Assembly (NCBI GenBank): GCA_049115695.1
Contig: JAGDZR010000005.1
Span: 124,001-188,000 of the forward strand
Length of the DNA stretch: 64,000 nt
Direction of reading: 5' to 3'
Origin: JAGDZR01 sp049115695
GTDB taxonomy: Bacteria > Bacteroidota > Bacteroidia > Cytophagales > Cyclobacteriaceae
In this document: positions 16,834 through 25,806 of the stretch, in pieces
Layout of the letters: every line of letters begins with the position of its first letter
How positions within the stretch are numbered: position 1 is the stretch's first letter
Notes under the pieces: model-generated
The model's input: only the letters and a program-made list of their open reading frames with translations
What the model was told of the DNA's origin: nothing
Databases searched by the model: none
Translations under genes and position numbers: made by a program

Positions 16834-19208
16834 GAATTGTAATTTTATGGTTGGGTCTCGCCTTTACATTTTCTGGCGTGATGGCTCAGTCCTACGTCAA
16901 GTCTAGTTTTTCAACAAAAACAGCACGCAATGCTGAAACGTTTCAAACACTCACCTTCGATGGTTCCTGGTGTTGGTTTTCGGATCCGCGAGCAGTTTAT
17001 TATGAAGGGGATTATAAAAGAACTTATGCCGGATGGATTGATAGCTATGGTGATGTCGCCATTGGGTACTTCGATCATGCTACTGGTGAGATCAAGAGTA
17101 AAGTAATTCACGATGGACTGGAAGTGGATGATCATGACAACCCATCAATACTTTTTGACGCAGAAGGCTATTTGATTGTGACCTACAATCTCCATGGAGG
17201 AGGGTTGTTTATGACTCGAAGCATTTCTCCTGAATCCATCGAACAATGGGAAGAGTCAATGCCGCTTCCAATAAATGATCGTGAAAAATATGATTTTGGG
17301 AATAATGGCTACACGTATACCAACCCAATACGTTTAAGCGATGAGAACAATAGATTGTTCCTGTTTTGGAGGGGGATTGATGGCAAACCAACGGTCAGTA
17401 TTTCTGACGATAATGGTGAGAGTTGGAGTAAAGGCAAAATCTTCTTCATGCCAGAAAGAACCTATGGCTTCAGAAGACCCTATGTGAAGTACTATGCCGA
17501 TGACAAAAGCAGGATACACATATCACTTACAGATGGACATCCGAGGAATGAAGCGACCAATAGTATTTACTATATGTATTATGAAAATGGTGGATTCTAT
17601 AAAGCCGACGGGACAAAGATCGGAGATCTTGATGGAGATCCGATAAAGCCATCTGATTGTGACAAGGTATATGATGCCACACTTTCAAAGCAAAAGGCCT
17701 GGATATGGGACATTGCTGCGGATGCTGAGGGCAAACCAGTTCTGGCATATGCTAAGTTTCCTGATGATGAAAACCACATTTATTCCTATGCACAATGGGA
17801 TGGATCGTCATGGTTCAATTATGATTTGATCAACGCCGGAGGCTGGTTTCCAAAAACAGCGGAGGGAACGGTCGAAAAAGAGCCAAATTACTCTGGGGGA
17901 ATGAATATCGACAAAGAGGAGGTCAACAAAGTTTACCTGTCGGTACGGCGAGATTCTGTTTTTGAAATAGAGGAATGGAGTTACAAAAAGAATCCATCTA
18001 AATGGTCTGCTAAGGCATTAACAGATGGGTCTTCAAAGGATAATATTCGTCCATTTGCCATTCGAGGCGCAACGAGCGAGCTTCAGGTAATGTGGATGAC
18101 CAATAGTAAGTACACGCATTACACTGATTATCAATCTTCCATTCAAACGAATCTCCTTCCAGAAGGACTAAGCGATGACCCTGACAGTAGTACTATTGCA
18201 AATCTTATGATCCAGGTGGCTGACTGGCAGTTGATGAATCCAAGGAAATATCATAAGATGAATTGGCACTATGGTGCTTTCTATACAGGTATTTGGGAAA
18301 CCTATCAGAAATTGGGCTTGGATAGGTATAGAAACGAGATTTACAATATTGGTCAATTCTATGATTGGCAATTGATAAGCGATATTTATCATGCCGATAG
18401 ATTGACCATAGCTCAACCGCTCACTGAACTGTACTTGGAGGAGAAGGATGAGGAAATGATTGATAAAATCCAGTGGGCAATGGACATTCATGTTGATAGA
18501 AAGCCAAAAGCCGATGTGCGGTTCAAGGATAATCCTTATCATCTGGAGTGGTGGACATGGTGTGATGCGTTGTACATGGCGCCACCTGCTTTTGCGCGAG
18601 TAGCCAAGGCAACCGGTGAGGGAAAGTATCTTGACTATTTAGATAAGCACTGGTGGATTACTTCTGACTATTTATATTCTTCAGAAGACTCACTGTTTTA
18701 TCGGGATGATCGCTTCTTTGATCAAAGCACAGAAAATGGCAAGAAGATATTCTGGTCAAGGGGAAATGGCTGGGTGATTGCCGGGTTAGCAAGACTTATC
18801 CCATACCTCCCTGAGGACTTTGCAACAAGAGACAAGTATGTCCAACAGTACAAAGAGATGGCGGAGAAGTTAAGATCTATTCAAGGAGATGATGGTTTAT
18901 GGAGAGTGAGTTTGGTGGACCCTGAGTACTTGAACATTGGAGAGTCTAGTGGTAGTAGCTTTTTTGTATTTGCATTGCTTTGGGGGATCAACAATGGAAT
19001 TTTATCAGATGACATTTATGGACCAGCTGCCGTAGCTGGATGGAAAGCGCTTGCCAATAATGTCAATGAGGTGGGTAGATTAGGGTTTGTCCAGCAAGTA
19101 GCAGGTTCTCCATATCCATTTTATGAACATGAAAGTCATGTTTATGCTGCTGGTGCCTTTCTTCAGGCATGCAGTGAAATGATTACATATTTAAAAGACA
19201 AGGAATGA
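16830..19208 (+). CDS. BNR_4-GH105 fusion, secreted uronyl hydrolase
   Basis: The 792-residue protein has a Sec signal (to about MAQ, residue 20) and two catalytic-type domains. Residues ~45-440 are a BNR_4 propeller: GSWCWFSDPRAVYYEG, VDDHDNPSILFDAEG, FRRPYVKYYADD and LTDGHPRNEATNSIYYMYYENGG (as two blocks), the fold of PL24/PL25-type ulvan lyases. Residues ~455-790 are a GH105 (alpha/alpha)6 barrel with WWTWCDALYMAPPAF (candidate catalytic Asp), WSRGNGWVIAGLARL and GESSGSSFF. GH105 removes unsaturated uronic acids from lyase products. Whether the propeller is an active lyase or only binds glycan is unproven. It overlaps kduI and kduD by ATGA junctions. Confidence 0.85.
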   Translation: MRIVILWLGLAFTFSGVMAQSYVKSSFSTKTARNAETFQTLTFDGSWCWFSDPRAVYYEGDYKRTYAGWIDSYGDVAIGYFDHATGEIKSKVIHDGLEVDDHDNPSILFDAEGYLIVTYNLHGGGLFMTRSISPESIEQWEESMPLPINDREKYDFGNNGYTYTNPIRLSDENNRLFLFWRGIDGKPTVSISDDNGESWSKGKIFFMPERTYGFRRPYVKYYADDKSRIHISLTDGHPRNEATNSIYYMYYENGGFYKADGTKIGDLDGDPIKPSDCDKVYDATLSKQKAWIWDIAADAEGKPVLAYAKFPDDENHIYSYAQWDGSSWFNYDLINAGGWFPKTAEGTVEKEPNYSGGMNIDKEEVNKVYLSVRRDSVFEIEEWSYKKNPSKWSAKALTDGSSKDNIRPFAIRGATSELQVMWMTNSKYTHYTDYQSSIQTNLLPEGLSDDPDSSTIANLMIQVADWQLMNPRKYHKMNWHYGAFYTGIWETYQKLGLDRYRNEIYNIGQFYDWQLISDIYHADRLTIAQPLTELYLEEKDEEMIDKIQWAMDIHVDRKPKADVRFKDNPYHLEWWTWCDALYMAPPAFARVAKATGEGKYLDYLDKHWWITSDYLYSSEDSLFYRDDRFFDQSTENGKKIFWSRGNGWVIAGLARLIPYLPEDFATRDKYVQQYKEMAEKLRSIQGDDGLWRVSLVDPEYLNIGESSGSSFFVFALLWGINNGILSDDIYGPAAVAGWKALANNVNEVGRLGFVQQVAGSPYPFYEHESHVYAAGAFLQACSEMITYLKDKE

Positions 19209-19975
19209 GTATTCTAAACGCCTTCAATTTAAAAGGCAAAAAAGCACTTGTTACCGGATGCAAAAGAGGCATTGGTAAAGCAATGGCTATCGGATTAGCG
19301 GAAGCTGGTGCCGATATTATTGGTGTTTCCGCAACTTTGGAAAGTGAAGGATCTTTAGTAGGAAAAGAAGTTGAAGCATTGGGAAGATCATTCCAGGGAT
19401 ATTCATGTGACTTTTCAGACCGAGCTGCCTTAACTGCTTTTGCGAAAGAGGTTGTCGGAGTACATGGTACGCCGGATGTTTTGATCAATAATGCGGGGAC
19501 GATCAAGCGAGCTCCGGCAGCAGAACATTCTGATGAATACTGGGATTATGTAATAGACACGAACCTGAGTGCCCAGTTCATTCTATCCAGAGAAATTGGA
19601 AAAGGGATGATCGAACGAGGTTCAGGTAAAGTGATTTTTACGGCGAGTTTGTTGAGTTTTCAGGGAGGTATCACTGTTCCAGGTTATGCTGCTTCGAAGG
19701 GAGCCGTAAAACAACTCGTCATGGCATTGTCCAACGAGTGGGCGAGTAAGGGTGTTCAGGTGAATGCGATTGCACCTGGTTACATTGCCACAGACAATAC
19801 CCAAGCCCTGCAAGATGATGCAGTTAGAAGTAAGGCTATTTTAGAAAGAATCCCGGCAGGCCGATGGGGAAAGCCTGAGGACTTTAAAGGGCCAACCGTT
19901 TTTCTGGCCAGTAATGCTTCAGATTATATGTCAGGAGAGACCATTGTGGTCGACGGAGGATGGATGGGGCGATGA
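19205..19975 (+). CDS. kduD: 2-deoxy-D-gluconate 3-dehydrogenase family SDR
   Basis: A 256-residue short-chain dehydrogenase with the nucleotide-binding TGCKRGIGKA, NNAGTIKRAPA, the catalytic Tyr-Lys pair in GYAASKGAVKQ and the end motif SGETIVVDGGWMGR, all as in KduD. It reduces the KduI product to 2-keto-3-deoxygluconate with NAD(P)H in the cytosol. The next enzymes, KdgK and KdgA, are not in this window. It sits between the GH105 fusion and the Nudix regulator with 4-bp overlaps on both sides. Confidence 0.93.
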   Translation: MSILNAFNLKGKKALVTGCKRGIGKAMAIGLAEAGADIIGVSATLESEGSLVGKEVEALGRSFQGYSCDFSDRAALTAFAKEVVGVHGTPDVLINNAGTIKRAPAAEHSDEYWDYVIDTNLSAQFILSREIGKGMIERGSGKVIFTASLLSFQGGITVPGYAASKGAVKQLVMALSNEWASKGVQVNAIAPGYIATDNTQALQDDAVRSKAILERIPAGRWGKPEDFKGPTVFLASNASDYMSGETIVVDGGWMGR

Positions 19976-20631
19976 ATTATTTGCCGACCAAGGTTCAGCA
20001 AGGTTCCTATGAGCTTACGGTCACTGCCGATTGTGCGATTTTCGGTTTTGCCGATGGCATGTTGAAAGTATTGCTGGTTAAGCGGGCAATAGAACCATTC
20101 AAAGACAATTGGATGCTTCCGGGAGGAGCACTACAGAAGGGACAGACACTTGAAAATACAGCAAGCTTGGTCCTGTTGCATTTGGTGGGTGTGACAGATG
20201 TTTTCATGCAACAAATTGGAACATATAGTGATGTTGATCGACATCCAGTCAAGCGTGTAATCACTACGGGCTATTATGCATTGGTCAAACCAGAGAATCA
20301 TGAAATTGTTGCCCGTGAATATGTGTCTGATGTAAAATGGTGGTCGATTGAGGAAGTTGAGTCACTTGGTTTTGATCACCATAAAATCATGCAGGATGCC
20401 CTTAGGATTTTAAAGGATAGAGTCGAAGACTATTCAATTATGGGCCAACTTTTAGAAGAAAAATTCACCCTCAAAGAACTTCAGGATATATATGAGATTA
20501 TCAAGGGTGAAAGTGTGGATAGAAGAAATTTCCGCAGGAAACTAGAATCTTTGAAATCATTGAAGCCAACTAATGAGAAGAAGTTGGGTGTCCGTGGTGG
20601 ACCTGACCTATACAAGTTTGATAGCATTTGA
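19972..20631 (+). CDS. Nudix-derived transcriptional regulator (NrtR/AraR-like)
   Basis: The protein joins an N-terminal Nudix fold (residues ~10-150) to a C-terminal winged helix (FTLKELQDIYEIIKGE, then RRNFRRKLESL), the design of NrtR and the Bacteroides AraR group, which sense sugars or nucleotides. The Nudix box starts normally (GGALQKGQTLEN) but the catalytic RExxEE positions read LVLLHL, so hydrolysis should be lost and the domain used only for ligand binding. The ATG chosen overlaps the kduD stop as ATGA; a Met 12 bp upstream is less likely. It probably controls this uronate operon. Confidence 0.85.
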   Translation: MNYLPTKVQQGSYELTVTADCAIFGFADGMLKVLLVKRAIEPFKDNWMLPGGALQKGQTLENTASLVLLHLVGVTDVFMQQIGTYSDVDRHPVKRVITTGYYALVKPENHEIVAREYVSDVKWWSIEEVESLGFDHHKIMQDALRILKDRVEDYSIMGQLLEEKFTLKELQDIYEIIKGESVDRRNFRRKLESLKSLKPTNEKKLGVRGGPDLYKFDSI

Positions 20632-20646
20632 ACAATTAAGAAAACT

Positions 20647-21816
20647 ATGAAAAAGTACTTGCCATTATTGTTGATCGTAGCTTCCTGCACACCACAGGTT
20701 GACACGGGTAAATTGACCGCAGATACCGATCTATTGGGTGATGTAATTCGAATAGATAGAAAAGCAATAGAGGAGGTATACCCAGACGAAACGGGCTTAC
20801 CATTTGGAATAAATCAGAAAGGAGATCCCATTACCTCTCAGCTGGTTCAAGGCGAAACAGGTTGGTCTGCAGTGCTGTTGGATGCTAATCAATTTGACCA
20901 GCTCAAAGGGATTGATTTTGTTGAAGAAGCGAAATATCCAGCTTTCAAATCACATGTTCAGGTAAGATTAGGAAAGCGTGAATCGGAAAAGGTTTACCAA
21001 TCTATTACTTCTGAAATACGACCTGATGATCACGTTGAAATGCAACAGGGACCGGATTATCTTTATCAGGGAGAAGGACCCATATGGGAAAATGATGTGG
21101 TCGGGTTTCGTACCTATTTTGACGAACGAAATGGGTTCGATATTTTCGGAAAAATGACACCCAGGATGATGGCACATGAGATTAGTGTGAAAGGAAATTA
21201 TCATGAGTTACTCGATTGGGGGATGGATGTGTTGAAGGTTGGCAACTCACTTGGAGCGGGTGCTTTAGGTATTTACCGAAACGATACGCTTTATCCTATT
21301 GGAGATGCATTAGAAGATCGATTCGAAATTATAGAGAACGGACCGCTCGTAGCATCTTTTAGTCTAGTTTATAAATCTCCAAAATCGTTTCCAAACCTTA
21401 CTATTATAAGAAAAATAAGTATTGTCAAGGGACTACCTGGCTATCTTACAGAGAATCAAATTTTTGGAGCAAATTCAGAACAACTTGCCACAGGAATTGT
21501 AACATTACATTCTCAAAATCTACTGAAGGACGAAGCTGATAACTATATGGTCTTTGCAACACATGATCCTCAAGCAGAACTGGATAAATACCTCGGAATG
21601 GCGGTGATCACACGTACGGAAATGATTGCAGGGGCTGCACCGGAATCAGATGCGCCAGTTACCACGACGTATTTTCAAAGACCAAAATCGAGTCGTGCCT
21701 TTGATTACTTATTCCTTGCTGGCTGGGAACTTCAGGATCAGGCTTATAAGGATGAAGCTGTTTTTCGGGAAAGAGCTTTGGCATGGGGCAAGCAATATGT
21801 AAAATGGACTAAGTGA
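20647..21816 (+). CDS. DUF4861 lipoprotein
   Basis: The signal peptide ends in VASC (Cys14), giving a lipoprotein. The 389-residue body matches DUF4861: ARG-type start DVIRIDRKAIEE, then GEGPIWENDVVGFRTYFD and LDWGMDVLKVGNSLGAGALG. DUF4861 genes recur in clusters for pectin, alginate and ulvan-type uronic acid polysaccharides, and a carbohydrate-active role has been suggested without a firm reaction. Here it lies 15 bp after the regulator and 3 bp before GH88, so it belongs to the operon. Confidence 0.85.
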   Translation: MKKYLPLLLIVASCTPQVDTGKLTADTDLLGDVIRIDRKAIEEVYPDETGLPFGINQKGDPITSQLVQGETGWSAVLLDANQFDQLKGIDFVEEAKYPAFKSHVQVRLGKRESEKVYQSITSEIRPDDHVEMQQGPDYLYQGEGPIWENDVVGFRTYFDERNGFDIFGKMTPRMMAHEISVKGNYHELLDWGMDVLKVGNSLGAGALGIYRNDTLYPIGDALEDRFEIIENGPLVASFSLVYKSPKSFPNLTIIRKISIVKGLPGYLTENQIFGANSEQLATGIVTLHSQNLLKDEADNYMVFATHDPQAELDKYLGMAVITRTEMIAGAAPESDAPVTTTYFQRPKSSRAFDYLFLAGWELQDQAYKDEAVFRERALAWGKQYVKWTK

Positions 21817-21819
21817 TAA

Positions 21820-22992
21820 ATGAGGTATATACTAATTATTTTGGTAGTTCTAATTGGATGTGCAACACCAAAACAGGAATCAGTTCAGACAGAGTCAAAG
21901 GCAAAATCGCCATATGATAGTGTGTTGGACTTCAGTGTGACGCAATACAAAGGAATGTCTGCTGCTGTGCCGGACTCTATGTTACCGCGAAATTTCAAGG
22001 ATGGGGAATTGATTTTGTCGGATACCAGATGGTGGACATCAGGCTTTTTTCCGGGGGCATTGGTGTATTTGTATGAATATAGCGGTGATCAGTCATTGAG
22101 ATCCGAATATGAAAATCGGTTCGTTCATCTTGAGAAGGAAAAGTTGAATACTTCTGATCATGATGTTGGGTTTAAAATACAATGCAGTTTTGGTAATGCA
22201 TTGAGGATAACAGGAGATACAGCGAAATATGCACCTATCATAATTCAAGCAGCTAAATCATTGGTTACGCGTTATGATCCGGAGATTGGGGCACTTAAAT
22301 CTTGGGATTGGGAAGGACCAATGGGGTGGAATTATCCAGTGATTGTGGATAATATGATGAACTTAGAATTACTTTTTGTCGCCACTCAGTTATCTGGTGA
22401 TTCTATCTACTATAACGTGGCAATGGCTCATGCCGATAAGACCATCGCACATCATTTCAGGGAAGACATGAGCAGCTATCATGTTGTGTCTTACAATGAT
22501 GACGGGACACCTGAAATGAAAGTTACGCATCAGGGATATTCAGATGAATCAGCTTGGGCAAGAGGGCAATCCTGGGGGTTGTACGGGTTTACCGTCTGTT
22601 ACAAGTACACCGGTGAAGAGCGATACTTGGAACAAGCGGAGGGAATTGCAGGTTTCTTATTGAACCATGAGAACCTACCTGAGGATAAGATTCCTTACTG
22701 GGACTTTAACGCATCGAAAATACCGAATGAGCTGAGAGATGCTTCTGCTGGAGCAATTATGGCTGCTGCGCTTATTCAATTAAGTGAGCTGACCAATAAA
22801 GACCAATACTTGTCCGCAGCAAAAGTGATGGTCAATAGTCTTTCATCAGCCAATTATCTTGCAAAACTCAACACAAACGGCAATTTTATCTTGGAGCATA
22901 GTGTGGGGCATTTACCAGGAGATAGCGAAGTGGACGTGCCATTAACTTATGCAGATTATTACTTTATTGAGTCTTTGATGAAGTTAAAATAG
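21820..22992 (+). CDS. GH88 unsaturated glucuronyl hydrolase, lipoprotein
   Basis: Lipobox VLIGC (Cys14) precedes a 375-residue GH88 (alpha/alpha)6 domain. Family features: WWTSGFFPGALVYLYEY at the start, SFGNALR, a central VDNMMNLELLF segment carrying the candidate catalytic Asp, GYSDESAWARGQSWGLYGF and the late IPYWDFNA. GH88 hydrolyses the glycosidic bond of 4,5-unsaturated glucuronic acid at the non-reducing end by hydrating the double bond, releasing the KduI precursor. Being lipid anchored it acts in the periplasm or at the surface. Its 3' end is convergent with queD, 10 bp away. Confidence 0.92.
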   Translation: MRYILIILVVLIGCATPKQESVQTESKAKSPYDSVLDFSVTQYKGMSAAVPDSMLPRNFKDGELILSDTRWWTSGFFPGALVYLYEYSGDQSLRSEYENRFVHLEKEKLNTSDHDVGFKIQCSFGNALRITGDTAKYAPIIIQAAKSLVTRYDPEIGALKSWDWEGPMGWNYPVIVDNMMNLELLFVATQLSGDSIYYNVAMAHADKTIAHHFREDMSSYHVVSYNDDGTPEMKVTHQGYSDESAWARGQSWGLYGFTVCYKYTGEERYLEQAEGIAGFLLNHENLPEDKIPYWDFNASKIPNELRDASAGAIMAAALIQLSELTNKDQYLSAAKVMVNSLSSANYLAKLNTNGNFILEHSVGHLPGDSEVDVPLTYADYYFIESLMKLK

Positions 22993-23002
22993 AACCGAAA
23001 GT

Positions 23003-23446
23003 TTAAGTATTGTCAGCGGCATACCATTCAGCGTATGCCGTTGCAGTTTCATGGAGGCGCATATTGTGGAGTTTGACGTGTCCGGGCAATTTGTTGCTGA
23101 TTTTGGTGACCATATCGATAAGCATGTTCTCGCAAGTGGGCTGGTAGTCTACGATCAGAAGTTTCTGGTCTTTTGGAATTCCGGTCTGTATCGGGTCATT
23201 TTTATAGAGGAGGAGGGCATGATCCCATGGATTCACTACTTCTGATTTGACAATTTTTTTCAGATCACCAAAGTCCATGACCATACCCAGTTTAGGGTCG
23301 CTTTCGTCTGTGATCGGCGTGCCAATTAAAGTAACTTCGAGCATATACGAGTGGCCATGCACATTTTTACATTTGCCATCATAGCCATACAGTGCATGAG
23401 CCGTTTCGAAGGTAAATTTTTTGGTAACTCTTACTTGGGTCATCAT
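23003..23446 (-). CDS. queD: 6-carboxytetrahydropterin synthase
   Basis: The 147-residue protein belongs to the QueD/PTPS family. Zinc ligands are the His in FETAHAL and the HGH in KNVHGHSY; the catalytic Cys is in GKCKNVHGH; MVMDFGDLK and LHETATAYAEW complete the active site. It converts dihydroneopterin triphosphate to 6-carboxytetrahydropterin for queuosine. No other queuosine gene is adjacent. Two Met codons lie at the start; either is possible. Confidence 0.92.
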   Translation of the reverse strand: MMTQVRVTKKFTFETAHALYGYDGKCKNVHGHSYMLEVTLIGTPITDESDPKLGMVMDFGDLKKIVKSEVVNPWDHALLLYKNDPIQTGIPKDQKLLIVDYQPTCENMLIDMVTKISNKLPGHVKLHNMRLHETATAYAEWYAADNT

Positions 23447-23566
23447 GCAAATTTAGGCCTCATTTGAATGTAAGTCACCAACAATTGGTCAATTGAAAAA
23501 CAATACCCCCATCTGACCCTTTGATTACATGACTTTCTCCTATTTTGCAATCTACAATATTGTGAT

Positions 23567-25762
23567 ATGCGCATTTTTTTAATCTTTAGTTGGGTGGTGC
23601 TAATCGGTTGTTCACAGCAATACAATGAAGTCGTTCAGGTTGGATCATCGGCCGAGGAAGTACTTGATAATCCTACTTTTGTGGGAACGCAAACATGTCA
23701 ATCCTGCCATGAACAGGAATTTACTGATTGGCAGGACTCTCACCACGATAAGGCTATGCAAGTTGCGACTGCATCATCTGTTCTAGGAGATTTTTCAGAT
23801 GTGATATTCACTCATAAAGGAGTCAGCACTCGCTTTTACAGAGATGGGGATCAATTCATGGTCAATGCCCGATCAAAAGATGGAAGTTATCAAGACTATC
23901 AAGTGGCTTACACATTTGGCGTGGAGCCGCTTCAGCAATATTTGATTGAGTTTCCAAATGGTGCCTATCAGTGCCTAATGGTTGCGTGGGACACTGAAAT
24001 AAATCAATGGTTTCAACTGCAGGATACCCTCGATATAGCACCCGAAGAATGGCTCCACTGGACAGGTGGTGCTATGACATGGAATACCATGTGTGCGGAT
24101 TGTCACTCTACTGAGTTAAAGAAAAATTACAATTCACTTTCGGGTTCATTTCAAACACAGTTTGAGGAGATAAATGTTGGTTGCGAAGGGTGCCATGGTC
24201 CTTCTTCTGATCATGTGAATTTTTATAATCAAGAAAAACCATCCGGCAAACCTCCTGTTTTGTATATGAACAAATCGCTTGGTTCAACTGAGTTGGTTCA
24301 GAAATGTGCCAGATGTCATTCCAGACGATCGCAATTGACAAAAGTTTTTGATTATGAAGGTGATTACCTGGATCATTATGATCCAAGTATGCTAGTGCAT
24401 CCTGTTTACGAAGCGGATGGTCAGATTCAGGATGAGGACTATGTTTTTGCATCCTTTGCTCAAAGTAAAATGTATCACAATGGTGTCTCTTGTAAAGATT
24501 GTCATAATGTGCATTCACTCGAATTGAAGGCGGAAGGGAATAAGCTGTGCATGAGCTGTCATGAACCCAGATATGATTCCAGGGAGCATCACTTTCACGC
24601 CATCGATACAGAATCGTCCAAATGTGTCAATTGTCATATGACTGGAAGGACCTATATGGGCAATGACTTCCGAAGAGACCATAGTTTCCGAATCCCCAGA
24701 CCAGATCAGTCAGTGAAGTTTGGAACATCCAATGCCTGCACAGGTTGTCATAGTGATAAGTCGAACAAATGGGCTGCAGAGACAGTAGTGCGATGGTATG
24801 GGCCAGAGCGGAAAGATCATTTTTCAGATCACCTGCTTGCCGGTTATCACGGAGATCCTGAAGCGTTAGAAAAACTGATGTCTGGTGAGCAATACCCCGA
24901 AATTGCAAGAGCAACGGCTATCAGCTATTATACAGATCAGCTGCTGACGCCCGAACAGGTTGATCAAATTAAAAACTTCCTAAGCAATCCAAAGCCCATG
25001 ATTCGGAATGAGGCAGTTCGAGGACTAGATAAAATTGGCGCAAACTTTAGCGAGTATTTGCCTGAGCTACTGATGGATTCCATCCGGCTGATTAGAACTT
25101 CCACCGCCAGGTATATGATCATGAATGGGCTTGGTCAGGGAGAAGGGTTTCCAAAGGCTGAATCTGAATACCTGGATGCACTCGATATGAATGCTGATTT
25201 TCCATCCGGTCAACAAAATATTGCACTGTATCGTCAGTCTCAGGGTGATATAGGGGGGGCGATATCAGCGTATCAGAAAGCGATTGAAATGGATAATTAT
25301 GCCAATCAGGCACGCATGAATTTGGCTTTGTTGCTTTATCAACAAGGTAGTCAGCAGGAGGCAGAACAACTCTACTTGAAAGTTACAAAGCAGGAACCCG
25401 ATTATGGATATGCTTACTATATGTTAGGGTTGCTTTACAACGAAATACAAGATGCAGAACGAGCGGTAGAGTATCTGGGATTGGCGTGCGAAAAAGACCC
25501 TCAAAACATAAGGGCTTTCTACAATTTCGCATTGATTTTGCAACAGACTGACGACAATGAAAGGTCGCTGGAGATCATTGAGCAGGCAATTGAAACTGCA
25601 GGGCAAAACGAGCAGCTACTGTATGTCAAATTACTCGGTCAAATGAATTTAGAAGATTATGATTCTGCTGGGTTGACTTGCGCTCTACTCATGAGGCTTG
25701 CCCCACAGAATCAGGATTATGCTCAGATCATGCAGATGATTAGAGGGAAACTGGCTGGTTAA
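23567..25762 (+). CDS. Octahaem cytochrome c lipoprotein with TPR domain
   Basis: The lipobox VLIGC (Cys15) is followed by eight CxxCH haem c sites: CQSCH, CADCH, CEGCH, CARCH, CKDCH, CMSCH, CVNCH and CTGCH, all within the first ~400 residues. The arrangement resembles the cytochrome c554 / nitrite reductase-like multihaem superfamily. The C-terminal ~200 residues form tetratricopeptide repeats (YQKAIEMDNYANQARMNLAL and following). It is probably periplasmic or outer-membrane anchored, moving or accepting electrons; a specific reductase activity cannot be assigned. It stands alone as a single gene. Confidence 0.88.
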   Translation: MRIFLIFSWVVLIGCSQQYNEVVQVGSSAEEVLDNPTFVGTQTCQSCHEQEFTDWQDSHHDKAMQVATASSVLGDFSDVIFTHKGVSTRFYRDGDQFMVNARSKDGSYQDYQVAYTFGVEPLQQYLIEFPNGAYQCLMVAWDTEINQWFQLQDTLDIAPEEWLHWTGGAMTWNTMCADCHSTELKKNYNSLSGSFQTQFEEINVGCEGCHGPSSDHVNFYNQEKPSGKPPVLYMNKSLGSTELVQKCARCHSRRSQLTKVFDYEGDYLDHYDPSMLVHPVYEADGQIQDEDYVFASFAQSKMYHNGVSCKDCHNVHSLELKAEGNKLCMSCHEPRYDSREHHFHAIDTESSKCVNCHMTGRTYMGNDFRRDHSFRIPRPDQSVKFGTSNACTGCHSDKSNKWAAETVVRWYGPERKDHFSDHLLAGYHGDPEALEKLMSGEQYPEIARATAISYYTDQLLTPEQVDQIKNFLSNPKPMIRNEAVRGLDKIGANFSEYLPELLMDSIRLIRTSTARYMIMNGLGQGEGFPKAESEYLDALDMNADFPSGQQNIALYRQSQGDIGGAISAYQKAIEMDNYANQARMNLALLLYQQGSQQEAEQLYLKVTKQEPDYGYAYYMLGLLYNEIQDAERAVEYLGLACEKDPQNIRAFYNFALILQQTDDNERSLEIIEQAIETAGQNEQLLYVKLLGQMNLEDYDSAGLTCALLMRLAPQNQDYAQIMQMIRGKLAG

Positions 25763-25770
25763 ATTCAACA

Positions 25771-25803
25771 TTGTACTATTTGTTGTACAATTTACTATAT
25801 TTG
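25771..25803 (+). promoter_or_regulatory. YefM-type operator and promoter of the TA pair
   Basis: TTGTAC (25771-25776) and the palindrome TTGTACAA (25783-25790) give two TGTACa-type hexamers 12 bp apart centre to centre, the core and spacing known for yefM-yoeB operators. TATATTTG (25796-25803) matches the Bacteroidota -7 consensus TAnnTTTG, and the TTG of the first hexamer lies 22 bp upstream as a possible -33 element. The start of transcription would then fall at or next to the antitoxin ATG. Confidence 0.65.
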
Positions 25804-25806
25804 CTT

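Noticed and set aside
23447..23566. preQ1 riboswitch upstream of queD
   Set aside because: I looked on the minus strand for the pyrimidine-rich loop and A-rich tail and found neither; only short CAATTG direct repeats are present.
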